Positions 1-6,282 of a DNA stretch of 17,574 bases are shown here, piece after piece; position 1 is the first letter of the stretch; each line of letters starts with the position of its first letter. Under the pieces are notes generated by a model that saw only the letters and a program-made list of their open reading frames with translations, made no database searches and was not told the DNA's origin. Where the stretch lies: NCBI GenBank assembly GCA_035560815.1, contig DATMYR010000084.1:1-17574 (forward strand), written 5' to 3'. A program made the translations under genes and the position numbers. The stretch is from UBA5314 sp035560815. GTDB lineage: Bacteria > Bacillota > Syntrophomonadia > Syntrophomonadales > Syntrophomonadaceae.

Positions 1-128
1 CTCACGACCAAAGGGAGTCCAAGGGGACATTCCTTACCGTTATTAGCCAGAATAATGCTAAATAAAGGAATGCAAGACATAATAAAGTCCCTACAAATTG
101 GGCTAAGGCCCGAGGGAAAGTGTGTCCC
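1..128. repeat. REP/MITE-like hairpin repeat, copy 1 (cut by window edge)
   Basis: This stretch recurs at 164-291 with only two mismatches over 128 bases, a period of 163. The core (23-128) starts with GGGGACA and ends with TGTCCC, an imperfect terminal inverted repeat. Inside it are nested inverted repeats: ATTCCTT with AAGGAAT, TTAGC with GCTAA, and TCCCT with AGGGA around GGGC/GCCC. It therefore folds into two adjacent hairpins. No protein is credible here. The left boundary may lie outside the window. Such palindromic elements with GGGGAC-type ends resemble REP or MITE sequences moved by IS200-like transposases, but no transposase is present, so mobility is inference. Confidence 0.75.
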
Positions 129-163
129 AACGAGAAATTCTTAATCAGGAAAATGCTTGGGAA

Positions 164-292
164 CTCACGACCAAAGGGAGTCCAAGGGGACATTCCTTAC
201 CGTTATTAGCCAGAATTATGCTAAATAAAGGAATGCAAGACATAATAAAGTCCCTACAAATTGGGCTAAGGCCCGAGGGAAGGTGTGTCCCC
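164..292. repeat. REP/MITE-like hairpin repeat, copy 2
   Basis: This is the second, intact copy of the element at 1-128. Its core (186-292) is bounded by GGGGACA at 186-192 and TGTCCCC at 286-292, a perfect 7-base terminal inverted repeat, with the same nested hairpins inside. The two copies are separated by 35 bases of unrelated sequence (129-163). The right end touches the TAA stop codon (293-295, read on the minus strand) of the NUDIX gene, so transcripts of that gene would run into the hairpins. It may thus act as a 3' end stabiliser, although there is no U-tract typical of a terminator. Confidence 0.75.
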
Positions 293-904
293 TTACCTTA
301 TAAGATCTAGAAAATGAGTCAGTATGCGAGCGGTTAGACCCCAGATCACCTCTTCTTCCCAGATGTAGAAGCATTGAGGATAGATTCCGGGGCGAAAAGG
401 GTAATCCTTTCCTGCCGGAATCAGGTGTAAAGGGAAATCATCCGGGTAGCTGATGCTTATATTGGTAAAGGTTCTTTGCGGGCGGTATTGCAGGAGAAAG
501 TTCAGGGGGACATAAAAGACCCTTTCGACTTCCAAGGGGTCCAATTGAATTTTTTGAGGATTTTGAATGATAGCCAGAAATGGATAGACGATCATGTTAA
601 AAGGACTGACGAATATATCCAAATCAGCTATCAGATTGATGTCTTCCGGTCCTAATCCAAGTTCTTCGTAGCTTTCCCGCACGGCTGCCTGCCGGGGTCC
701 AGCATCGCAGGCTTCAATTTCACCTCCGGGAAAACTGATCTCACCCGGTTGGCGCTTGATGGTCAGGGATCGTTTCTGGAAAAGTATGCACCACTCGTCA
801 TCTATCCGGATTAGGGGGACCAGAACGGAAGATTTAAAAAAGCTTTCATGTCCCAAAATACATGATTTTCGATCATAGAGACTCATAATTTTGTTTTCCA
901 GCAA
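293..904 (-). CDS. NUDIX hydrolase, CoA pyrophosphatase type
   Basis: This 203-residue protein is a NUDIX hydrolase, predicted to cleave the diphosphate of coenzyme A or related compounds in the cytoplasm. The UPF0035/CoAse signature is visible: KRS near residue 44, the QPGEISFPGG stretch (KRQPGEISFPGG), and a NUDIX box ending in RESYEELGL. The spacing between GG and RE, with an acidic D in place of the first box glutamate, is usual for CoA pyrophosphatases. Length is typical for the family. The start is TTG at 904-902, chosen because a GGAGGG ribosome binding site (916-911) lies six bases upstream; an ATG six codons further in has no such site. The gene stands alone, and its stop codon directly adjoins the repeat at 164-292. 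Substrate is inferred from family. Confidence 0.87.
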   Translation of the reverse strand: MLENKIMSLYDRKSCILGHESFFKSSVLVPLIRIDDEWCILFQKRSLTIKRQPGEISFPGGEIEACDAGPRQAAVRESYEELGLGPEDINLIADLDIFVSPFNMIVYPFLAIIQNPQKIQLDPLEVERVFYVPLNFLLQYRPQRTFTNISISYPDDFPLHLIPAGKDYPFRPGIYPQCFYIWEEEVIWGLTARILTHFLDLIR

Positions 905-1212
905 AGAGATCCCTCCATACCCTTGTTTACATCGGCTTCCTTATAAATATATCATGGATACATCACCTGGACCAACGCGTCCATACTACGAGTTTAAGCA
1001 GACTGTTGGAGGACAAAAAAAAGGATAAATCCAAACGGATTTACCCCAGTTTTGTTCAAGGAACCCTATAGAAGGCTTCTATTAAATATACCAAAAATGT
1101 TTATACATAGCAATAGGTCCAGTAAGTAAATTTTTTAATTTGCTGCATAGAGAAACAAAAGACTCGGATTTGCCAGCAGTTTCAAAAATATACAATATAA
1201 GGAGGGTGCTTC
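905..1212. other. Intergenic region between NUDIX and isochorismatase genes
   Basis: No gene is credible in these 308 bases. They hold the NUDIX ribosome binding site (911-916), a short inverted repeat TGGAC/GTCCA (968-983), the minus-strand terminator at 1015-1046, an AT-rich stretch around 1081-1140, and the AAGGAGGG ribosome binding site of the next gene ending at 1206. A promoter for the plus-strand gene must lie here. TATACA at 1102-1107 and TACAAT near 1192 are possible -10 boxes, but neither has a good -35 box at the right distance. Confidence 0.5.
1015..1046 (-). terminator. Rho-independent terminator on the minus strand
   Basis: Bases 1023-1032 pair with 1037-1046 in a ten-position stem with one mismatch and a four-base loop (AAAC). 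On the minus strand the stem is followed by eight uridines (1022-1015), which is the classic intrinsic terminator form. No minus-strand gene ends here, because the next gene to the right (1213-1761) is on the plus strand. It therefore either stops an undetected minus-strand RNA or blocks readthrough towards the NUDIX gene. Confidence 0.55.
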
Positions 1213-1761
1213 TTGAAGAAATTTTATTTGAAGAGAGACGACACACTGCTGATCATCGTAGATCTGCAGGAAAGACTGATGGCAGCGATGCCACAACGGG
1301 ACCGGGTATTTCGCAACACTGCGGTGCTCCTGGCTCTGGCCGGGCAATACCAGCTGCCGGTAATCGTTACAGAGCAGTATCCTCGTGGTTTAGGACCCAC
1401 GGTAACAGAAATCAAACAAGCCCTGCCCGAGCACGTTTGCCTGGAGAAGGTTCGCTTTTCAGCCAGTTCCAGGGAGCTTTCCGAAATTTTAACGAAACTT
1501 GGGCGTCCCAATATAATTATGACCGGCAGCGAGACCCATGTCTGCGTTTTTCAGACCACCCGCGACCTTTTAGAAGCGGGCTACAATATTCATTTGGTTA
1601 GAGACGCGGTCTGTTCCCGATTTGAGGAAAATTACTTGAATGGATTGGCTTTAATGCAAGACATGGGAGCGGTGGTAACCACCACCGAGACGGTAGTATT
1701 TGATCTATTGGAAGAAGCCGGGTCGCCGGAATTCCGCGCTATGTCCGCCCTGATCAAATAG
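1213..1761 (+). CDS. Isochorismatase-family cysteine hydrolase
   Basis: This 182-residue cytoplasmic hydrolase belongs to the isochorismatase/nicotinamidase superfamily. The catalytic triad is visible as D17 (in IIVDLQE), K79 (in LEKVRF) and C111 (in SETHVCV), with the usual G-S-E-T segment preceding the cysteine. The stretch TEQYPRGLGPTV is typical of the YcaC/ISOC1-like branch, whose physiological substrates are mostly unknown, so nicotinamidase activity should not be assumed. The start is TTG at 1213, set by an AAGGAGGG site ending six bases upstream. It is a single gene that converges on the anti-sigma gene, with 58 bases between them. That gap has a weak CGCCA/TGGCG inverted repeat followed by T-rich sequence but no convincing terminator. 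Confidence 0.87.
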   Translation: MKKFYLKRDDTLLIIVDLQERLMAAMPQRDRVFRNTAVLLALAGQYQLPVIVTEQYPRGLGPTVTEIKQALPEHVCLEKVRFSASSRELSEILTKLGRPNIIMTGSETHVCVFQTTRDLLEAGYNIHLVRDAVCSRFEENYLNGLALMQDMGAVVTTTETVVFDLLEEAGSPEFRAMSALIK

Positions 1762-1819
1762 GAAGAAAACCGGGTAGAACAAGTACAACGCCAGGCCGGG
1801 GAAGGGATTGGCGGTAATG

Positions 1820-2848
1820 CTATTTTTTAATTTTAAATTTCATGGAGCTGGCCACCTCAGCCAACTCCTGGGGTTTGAGGTTCCCGTTCAGCGTAACCCT
1901 GTAGGCCTGGCCATTCTCCTCAATGGACCAGCTCATTATACTATTGGACTGGCCAGCGGCATCGCTGCTTGCCGGTGGAGCTGCACCGAGACTTGTAGCG
2001 TTCATAGGCGAAGGGGCCGGCTCCGGAGTTGAGGTTGATTTTTCCGAAGTCCCGTTCTTTGCAGTGGGGCTGGTGTCCAGACGTGAAACGATTACGTCCA
2101 AGACCACATTGGAATCTGGCCTGGTAAACTGAAAGTCCACTGAATTATTAGCGATACTATTTACAGAAACCATCTGATAATCTGTGGAAAAATCAACCGG
2201 GAAAGGATAGCTATTGATATCCTCCTGGTTGGGAGAGGTTTCCGCAGCTATAACGCTGCGGCTGACCGGATTATCTCCTGAACTAGTCTTGCCGGCCCGG
2301 GGGCCGCTGCTTCCTAGCACTCCGGAATCGGTGCCATCCGTCAAGGAGGTGTCCGCTTGATCCATCCCTGCTTGATTTGCGTTCCCGGCCTTACTAGAAT
2401 TGATGGGTTGCTTAACAACCGAAGCCGTTTGCGACTGTCCACTGCCGACCTGCCCCAGAGAGGGAGGTTGGTGAGAGAGATTGGGGTCAGTTTGCTTGGG
2501 GAACAGACCGGGTAATATCAAGAGCAACAGTAAAGTGCCCAGGATTGCAGTGGAGGCTCCCAGCCATTTATGGCGGAGCTGCTCCTTCCTCTTGCGCTTG
2601 CTGGACTGCCTGCTGATGGCAGAGGCTGTGGGGGCGAGGTTTTTCATGACCCGTTCGGTAAAGTCGGGAGATAAAGGCGGCAGATTATCAGAACGCTGCA
2701 AGACCTCGTTTTCCATACGAGTGAGATGAAGATGACGCCGGCAGGCAGCGCATTCAGCGCAATGGGCTTCCAGTGTTTCGCTTACAGTGGGGGAAAGCCG
2801 GTTGTCACAATAGTCCCAGATATACTTAGTTGCTTGCTGGCAGTTCAT
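1820..2848 (-). CDS. Transmembrane anti-sigma factor with zf-HC2 domain
   Basis: This 342-residue protein should hold the adjacent ECF sigma factor inactive at the membrane. Residues 3-40 form a zf-HC2 anti-sigma domain with the H-x3-C-x2-C motif (H29, C33, C36). One membrane helix follows at about 95-116, after a basic stretch (KRKRKEQLRHK) that predicts a cytoplasmic N-terminus. The outer part has a long Ser/Pro/Gly-rich linker and a C-terminal segment ending in a pattern like DUF4367 domains (W..E.NGQAYRVTL, then ELAEVASSM). The start is ATG at 2848, with AGGGGG eight bases upstream; the open frame runs further up to 3094, but that part lies inside the sigma gene in another frame. The overlap of 23 bases with the sigma gene implies translational coupling. 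Confidence 0.85.
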   Translation of the reverse strand: MNCQQATKYIWDYCDNRLSPTVSETLEAHCAECAACRRHLHLTRMENEVLQRSDNLPPLSPDFTERVMKNLAPTASAISRQSSKRKRKEQLRHKWLGASTAILGTLLLLLILPGLFPKQTDPNLSHQPPSLGQVGSGQSQTASVVKQPINSSKAGNANQAGMDQADTSLTDGTDSGVLGSSGPRAGKTSSGDNPVSRSVIAAETSPNQEDINSYPFPVDFSTDYQMVSVNSIANNSVDFQFTRPDSNVVLDVIVSRLDTSPTAKNGTSEKSTSTPEPAPSPMNATSLGAAPPASSDAAGQSNSIMSWSIEENGQAYRVTLNGNLKPQELAEVASSMKFKIKK

Positions 2849-3422
2849 GGCTGAGCCCCCTTTCAGTCCATTGTTTAACGACCACCCGGCGTAGGGCTTT
2901 TCGAGCCCTGTGTATCCGCACCTCAACGTTTTCGCGGCTGACACCCAGGATGTCGGCGATCTCTTGGTTATCCAGGTCCATTTGATAGCGCAGGATGAGT
3001 AGGACCCGATAGCCGTCATTGACTTGCAGCAAAGCGGTCTGAATTTCTTCCATGAGTTCTTTCTTTTCGAATTCAGAGTGAGGGTCGGGAACATGAACGG
3101 TTAGATAATGGTCGATGTCTTTGCCCAATCCCTCTTCAAAGCTCAGATTAACGATTTTCTTTTTCCTGCGTAAGCTTGAAATGCTGGCATTAACTGCTAT
3201 GCGTTGAATCCAGGGGCGAAATTTCTTACTCTGATCAAATTGATAAAGCTTCTGGTACACAGAGAGGAGGACCTCCTGCGTAATATCCTCCGATTCCTGG
3301 AATTGGCCGATGATCCGATATGCAATTGCAAACACCGGATTCTTATAGCGGTTGACCAGTTCTTCAAAGGCCGATAAATCACCCTGCAAAGCTTGACGGG
3401 CCAGCAGTTCATCGCTCAGCAA
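2826..3422 (-). CDS. ECF-type RNA polymerase sigma factor
   Basis: This 198-residue sigma-70 family protein of the extracytoplasmic-function group directs RNA polymerase to a stress regulon. Region 2 spans about residues 15-90 (FEELVNRYKNPVFAIAY, then QESEDITQEVLL and FRPWIQRIAVNA), and region 4 spans about 125-180 with the helix-turn-helix NQEIADILGVSRENVEVRI. The start is TTG at 3422-3420, with GGAGGAG at 3438-3432 nine bases upstream, and the protein then begins in the usual ECF way (LSDELLARQALQGD). A longer frame from 3518 exists but has no ribosome binding site. The gene overlaps the anti-sigma gene downstream and is divergent from the operon at 3611. I see no clear autoregulated ECF promoter upstream. 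Confidence 0.9.
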   Translation of the reverse strand: MLSDELLARQALQGDLSAFEELVNRYKNPVFAIAYRIIGQFQESEDITQEVLLSVYQKLYQFDQSKKFRPWIQRIAVNASISSLRRKKKIVNLSFEEGLGKDIDHYLTVHVPDPHSEFEKKELMEEIQTALLQVNDGYRVLLILRYQMDLDNQEIADILGVSRENVEVRIHRARKALRRVVVKQWTERGLSHELPASN

Positions 3423-3431
3423 CTTTATCAG

Positions 3432-3438
3432 CTCCTCC
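3432..3438 (-). promoter_or_regulatory. Ribosome binding site that decides the sigma factor start
   Basis: GGAGGAG on the minus strand lies nine bases before the TTG at 3422. It supports the short 198-residue form over the 230-residue open frame, whose upstream TTG at 3518 has no purine-rich site. Confidence 0.6.
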
Positions 3439-3534
3439 AACGCGTTCACTAAACAATACGACTTCTTATACAACAGCTTACACCAAGGTAATAGAAAAAA
3501 CCTATCCTGTTTACTCAAAACCTGAGGAGATTTT

Positions 3535-3563
3535 TTAACAGAATCTGATTCACAGGGTATAAT
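3535..3563 (+). promoter_or_regulatory. Near-consensus sigma-A promoter
   Basis: TTAACA (3535-3540) and a perfect TATAAT (3558-3563) are separated by 17 bases, which gives 11 of 12 consensus positions. Transcription should start near 3570, giving a leader of about 40 bases for the gene at 3611. It sits in the divergent gap with the sigma factor gene. Confidence 0.8.
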
Positions 3564-3610
3564 ATTTCCATAAGCTCGGAGAAATTACCGATAAGGAGAG
3601 CGGGAACAAG

Positions 3611-4063
3611 ATGAAAGTGCAGGAAGGGCGCATAGGACGTACATTTTTTGTTACATTTGAAAACGGCGAAGACCTATTGGGGGAAACGATCGATCTGGCT
3701 CGTAAAAAGGGCATCCATACAGCATTGGTTATACTCTTGGGCGCTATGCGCACCGGCGGTATGGTGGTGGGCCCCCGGGAATGTACTGTTCCACCGGTTG
3801 GGATGGAACGAAATTTTAATGACGGTCGAGAAATCTTGGCTATAGGAACTATCGTTTCCGACGAGAATGGTGAACCGACATTGCACTTGCATGGGGCTGC
3901 AGGGCGAGGGGAGCATAGTCTGACGGGCTGCCTGAGAAAAGACTGCGAGGTCTACCTCATTATAGAGGGGGTTATTATGGAGATGGAAGGAATCAAAGCC
4001 CGCCGCCTCATGGACCCGGTGTTACAGTTGAAAACCCTGGTACTGGGAAAGGATCTTGCATGA
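3611..4063 (+). CDS. PPC (DUF296) domain protein
   Basis: This 150-residue protein consists of a single plants-and-prokaryotes-conserved (PPC/DUF296) domain. The family hallmark, a G-x-P-x-LHLH segment, is present around residues 87-95 (GEPTLHLHG, H92 and H94), preceded by the central pattern of alternating strands. In plants the domain sits in AT-hook proteins and forms trimers. Free-standing bacterial versions have no settled function, though a role in DNA or small-molecule binding has been proposed. The start is ATG at 3611, with AAGGAGAG at 3593-3600 ten bases upstream. The stop overlaps the next gene's start by four bases (ATGA), so the two genes form an operon from the promoter at 3535-3563. 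Confidence 0.85.
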   Translation: MKVQEGRIGRTFFVTFENGEDLLGETIDLARKKGIHTALVILLGAMRTGGMVVGPRECTVPPVGMERNFNDGREILAIGTIVSDENGEPTLHLHGAAGRGEHSLTGCLRKDCEVYLIIEGVIMEMEGIKARRLMDPVLQLKTLVLGKDLA

Positions 4064-4512
4064 GAATTTTGGTAGATGCCGATGCCTGCCCGGTAAAAAA
4101 AATTATCGAAGAGGTAGCCAGATCTTACCAGGTGGAAGTAATCATGGTGGTGAATCCCCATCACCAGATTGACTGCAGCTATGGTCAGGTCCTGGCTGTA
4201 GATGGAGAAAGCCAGTCCGTTGATCTGGCCATCGCCAACCTGGCCCAAGTAGGGGATATTGTGGTTACGCAGGATTACGGCCTTGCCTGTTTAGCCCTAG
4301 GCCGGCGAAGCCGGGCTATCCACCCCAATGGATGGAGGTATGATTCACAACATATCGATGCTTTGCTGTCTCAGCGGCATCTGAACGATAAAGCACGTCG
4401 GGGAGGGTTCAAAACTACCAGTACTCCAAAACGAGCCTCATCGGCTGATCGGGTGTTTCGTCAAACACTGGTTCAGATGATGGACGAATCACAGCAGGGA
4501 CCGGATGGATAG
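4060..4512 (+). CDS. UPF0178 (YaiI/YqxD) family protein
   Basis: This 150-residue cytoplasmic protein belongs to UPF0178 (DUF188), also called YaiI or YqxD. The family signature is clear: an N-terminal DADACPV with D6 and D8, a central VTQDYGLACLALGR, HPNGWRY, and a C-terminal RH...K.RRGG segment. The fold is considered PIN-like and the two aspartates could bind metal, but no activity is established for the family. Its ATG overlaps the TGA of the PPC gene by four bases, so translation is probably coupled. No terminator is evident after its stop before the Mrp promoter region. Confidence 0.9.
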   Translation: MRILVDADACPVKKIIEEVARSYQVEVIMVVNPHHQIDCSYGQVLAVDGESQSVDLAIANLAQVGDIVVTQDYGLACLALGRRSRAIHPNGWRYDSQHIDALLSQRHLNDKARRGGFKTTSTPKRASSADRVFRQTLVQMMDESQQGPDG

Positions 4513-4583
4513 GACAAGGATAAAACGGTGGGATGATATCTAATTTTTAGCAAGAACTTGCATATTACCTTTCTCCATTTTAA

Positions 4584-4591
4584 TGTATAAT
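4584..4591 (+). promoter_or_regulatory. Probable -10 box upstream of the Mrp gene
   Basis: TGTATAAT holds a perfect -10 hexamer (4586-4591) located 34 bases before the ATG at 4626. The only good -35 candidate, TTGCAT (4558-4563), is 22 bases away, which is too far, so a weak -35 or an activator is likely. Confidence 0.5.
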
Positions 4592-4625
4592 AATACCGAA
4601 TTCTTGTGTTGAAAGGGGTAGGATC

Positions 4626-5459
4626 ATGTCAGACAAGTGCAACAGTTGTCCATCCAAGCAAGGATGCAATATTGAGGCTAGTGAGTGCAATTCTGAAAAG
4701 AGTCTCTACGGAGTCTTCAACAATATCCGCAATGTAATTGTGGTAATGAGCGGCAAGGGCGGAGTGGGGAAATCCTCTGTTACCGGCTTGTTAGCCAGCA
4801 GTTTAGCCCGATCAGGTAAAAAGGTTGGCATTATGGACGCCGACATCACTGGACCCAGTCAACCAAAAATTTTCGGTCTCAATAAGGTGGCCTTGAAAGC
4901 TGACGATTATGGGATCATTCCTCCGGTTACCCGCTTGGGCATTAAACTTATTTCCATTAATTTCTTTTTGCCCAATGAAGACGATCCGGTTATATGGCGC
5001 GGCCCCATGCTGGCTGGTGCTGTAAATCAATTCTGGGGAGAGACAGACTGGCGGGAACTGGACTATCTCATCGTTGATCTGCCTCCAGGGACGGGAGATG
5101 TTCCCCTAACGGTCATGCAGAGCCTCCCGGTGAAGGGTATAGTGATTGTCTCTTCTCCCCAGGACCTGTCTTTTATGGTTGTTAAAAAGACATTGAAAAT
5201 GGCGCGCAAGATGCAAATACCCATCCTGGGGTTGGTTGAGAATATGAGTTTTGCGGTATGCCCGCACTGCCAGGGTAACATAGAGATATTCGGCAAGAGT
5301 CAAGGTGAGACCGTTGCTGCTGAGCACGAGATTGCCTTCCTGGGCCGGTTACCATGGGACACGCAATTGAATTCACTTGTAGACCAGGGTTTGGTCGAGG
5401 ATTACGTCTCCCCGGACATAGAAAACATAACTGGGAAAATTGTCGAGCAACTACCCTGA
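4626..5459 (+). CDS. Mrp/NBP35-family Fe-S cluster carrier ATPase
   Basis: This 277-residue P-loop ATPase of the Mrp/NBP35 (ApbC) family is expected to bind and transfer iron-sulphur clusters in the cytoplasm. The N-terminus has a cysteine cluster (C5, C8, C14, C21) as in NBP35-like clostridial proteins. A deviant Walker A GKGGVGKS lies at residues 43-50, a DADITGPSQP stretch at 71-80 and a switch DLPPGTGD at 151-158. Near the C-terminus a CPHC motif (C212, C215) supplies the bridging-cluster ligands of a dimer. Length is normal for Mrp forms without the DUF59 domain. It begins at ATG 4626 behind AAAGGGG, has its own -10 box at 4586-4591, and appears monocistronic or leads into the short ORF at 5503. 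Confidence 0.92.
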   Translation: MSDKCNSCPSKQGCNIEASECNSEKSLYGVFNNIRNVIVVMSGKGGVGKSSVTGLLASSLARSGKKVGIMDADITGPSQPKIFGLNKVALKADDYGIIPPVTRLGIKLISINFFLPNEDDPVIWRGPMLAGAVNQFWGETDWRELDYLIVDLPPGTGDVPLTVMQSLPVKGIVIVSSPQDLSFMVVKKTLKMARKMQIPILGLVENMSFAVCPHCQGNIEIFGKSQGETVAAEHEIAFLGRLPWDTQLNSLVDQGLVEDYVSPDIENITGKIVEQLP

Positions 5460-5465
5460 TCCTAA

Positions 5466-5494
5466 CCGATGGAGATCGGCATCCCCATTAGGGG
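5466..5494 (+). promoter_or_regulatory. Two small hairpins overlapping a ribosome binding site
   Basis: CCGAT pairs with ATCGG around a GGAG loop (5466-5479), and TCCCC or CCCC (5482-5486) pairs with the first G residues of GGGGGGAG around ATTA (5487-5490). The second hairpin buries part of the ribosome binding site of the 34-residue ORF. There is no U-tract, so this is not a terminator. A role in translational control is inference. Confidence 0.35.
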
Positions 5495-5502
5495 GGAGTA
5501 GC

Positions 5503-5607
5503 GTGGAAAACATGCCTCTAGATTCAAAGAGTACTACATTCTCTGACCCGTTATTCACTTATCAACTAACTTGGAAAGAGTTGGATGACGGTAAGGGGAT
5601 ATTGTAA
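5503..5607 (+). CDS. Possible 34-residue small protein
   Basis: A short frame opens with GTG at 5503, four bases after a very strong GGGGGGAG site (5491-5498), and closes with TAA at 5605-5607. The product would be 34 residues, polar, with no membrane segment, and ends in TYQLTWKELDDGKGIL. An in-frame ATG occurs three codons in. I recognise no family. It follows the Mrp gene by 43 bases and could be cotranscribed with it. The well-placed ribosome binding site supports it; against it are its small size and the fact that its end overlaps the promoter for the next ORF. Conservation in related genomes would settle the matter. Confidence 0.35.
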   Translation: MENMPLDSKSTTFSDPLFTYQLTWKELDDGKGIL

Positions 5608-5630
5608 TTCACTCTAGGATTTATTACAAT
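5601..5630 (+). promoter_or_regulatory. Promoter embedded in an inverted repeat
   Basis: TTGTAA (5602-5607) and TACAAT (5625-5630) are 17 bases apart, a plausible sigma-A promoter with 4/6 and 5/6 matches. The same bases form a perfect inverted repeat ATTGTAAT-N14-ATTACAAT (5601-5608 and 5623-5630), with half-sites 22 bases apart centre to centre. A dimeric regulator could occupy both promoter boxes. Transcription would start near 5637, before the 50-residue ORF. Confidence 0.55.
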
Positions 5631-5684
5631 TCTTATAAGATAGGAGTCAATGGTCTGTGCTTTCGCTTGGCCGGGAGGGAGGTC

Positions 5685-5837
5685 GTGCCTGTGATAACCA
5701 GGCTGTTTTTAGAACTGAAAAAGCTATTTGCTGACCTGGCATCCACTTTGATACTGGGGAAGAATAAGGATGCTGCACGATTGGCCCTGACACTCTCAGA
5801 AAAGAGCCGGGCCTTGGCAGAAGAATTAGGTAAATAG
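5685..5837 (+). CDS. Small 50-residue hypothetical protein
   Basis: This frame begins with GTG at 5685, six bases after GGGAGG (5673-5678), and ends with TAG at 5835-5837; a GTG two codons later is an alternative start. The product is predicted to be two amphipathic helices joined by a short turn: residues about 3-22 (LFLELKKLFADLAS) and 27-49 (DAARLALTLSEKSRALAEEL). The sequence has no cysteine and no clear membrane segment. I do not recognise the family. It has a complete transcription unit of its own: the promoter at 5602-5630, a good ribosome binding site and the strong terminator at 5856-5884. That makes it more likely real than its size alone would suggest. Helical hairpins of this size occur in small regulators such as Spo0E-like proteins, but the Spo0E SQxLD motif is absent. 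Confidence 0.6.
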   Translation: MPVITRLFLELKKLFADLASTLILGKNKDAARLALTLSEKSRALAEELGK

Positions 5838-5855
5838 ACTTACTAAATGTATTAC

Positions 5856-5884
5856 AAAGCCACTCTTAATGAGTGGCTTTTTTT
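5856..5884 (+). terminator. Strong Rho-independent terminator
   Basis: AAAGCCACTC (5856-5865) pairs perfectly with GAGTGGCTTT (5871-5880) around a TTAAT loop, and seven T residues (5878-5884) follow. It lies 18 bases after the stop of the 50-residue ORF and isolates the downstream chemosensory operon from it. Confidence 0.92.
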
Positions 5885-5949
5885 ATTGGAGTGCGAGAGC
5901 AATAAATTTTTAGTTATATGTATAAAACAGGGAAGATGCAAACCATTTC

Positions 5950-5987
5950 AACAAAAATGTAAAAAAAGACTAACAAAATTGTAAAAA
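5950..5987 (+). repeat. A-rich direct repeats upstream of the operon promoter
   Basis: AACAAAAATGTAAAAA (5950-5965) recurs as AACAAAATTGTAAAAA (5972-5987) with one mismatch and a 22-base period, about two helical turns. The second copy ends three bases before the -35 box at 5991. They could be paired activator sites on one face of the helix or an UP-like element. Confidence 0.6.
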
Positions 5988-5990
5988 TGC

Positions 5991-6018
5991 TAAAGTGTCT
6001 TATGGTGTCGAACGATAT
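5991..6018 (+). promoter_or_regulatory. Putative sigma-28 (SigD/FliA) promoter
   Basis: TAAAGTGT (5991-5998) matches the sigma-28 -35 element TAAAGTTT at seven of eight positions. AACGATAT (6011-6018) keeps the CGAT core of the GCCGATAA -10 element. The spacing is one base longer than the ideal. Its position ahead of a chemotaxis operon supports the call. A weaker sigma-A reading (TTGTAA 5979-5984 with TATGGT 6001-6006) overlaps it. Confidence 0.5.
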
Positions 6019-6282
6019 TTATACTAAGGCTATTCCGAAACAACTTCATTTAGAGTTAGTGTCCGAGATATGTGTTGCGGAACGCTTCGCCTTAAATGGA
6101 GGAGAAACAACCCAATTCAACAAAAATCAACGAAAAAGTGTCCAATAATGAGAGGTGTGACATAAGTAAGTAAATTTTATAGCAAAGAGCACCATAAATG
6201 ATATTAGCTTCCAAGAAAAGAACAGAAATTTTCGAGTCTGCGATAGGTAGACACAAATAATGTTCAGAGATGAAATTATTGT

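Noticed and set aside
1..310. Short ORFs on both strands across the repeat pair, or a CRISPR array
   Set aside because: The ORFs follow the repeat and do not resemble proteins. Two copies of 128 bases with a 163-base period do not fit a CRISPR array.
1140..1601. A 153-codon plus-strand ORF overlapping the isochorismatase gene
   Set aside because: Its product is Arg/Ser-rich with no family pattern, and the other frame encodes a complete catalytic triad.
2849..3094. An 82-codon N-terminal extension of the anti-sigma frame
   Set aside because: It overlaps the sigma factor gene in another frame, has an unnatural composition, and the zf-HC2 domain begins properly at ATG 2848 with a good ribosome binding site.
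3423..3600. An autoregulated ECF promoter before the sigma gene
   Set aside because: No AAC-type -35 with a matching -10 at the right spacing could be found on the minus strand; candidate sigma-A boxes match poorly.
5685..5837. Spo0E-like aspartyl phosphatase identity for the 50-residue protein
   Set aside because: Size and helical-hairpin form are similar, but the SQxLD signature is absent.
6096..6173. A 25-codon ORF in the operon leader
   Set aside because: There is no ribosome binding site before the ATG and the peptide is only polar residues; the GGAGGAG is inside the ORF and has no start after it.
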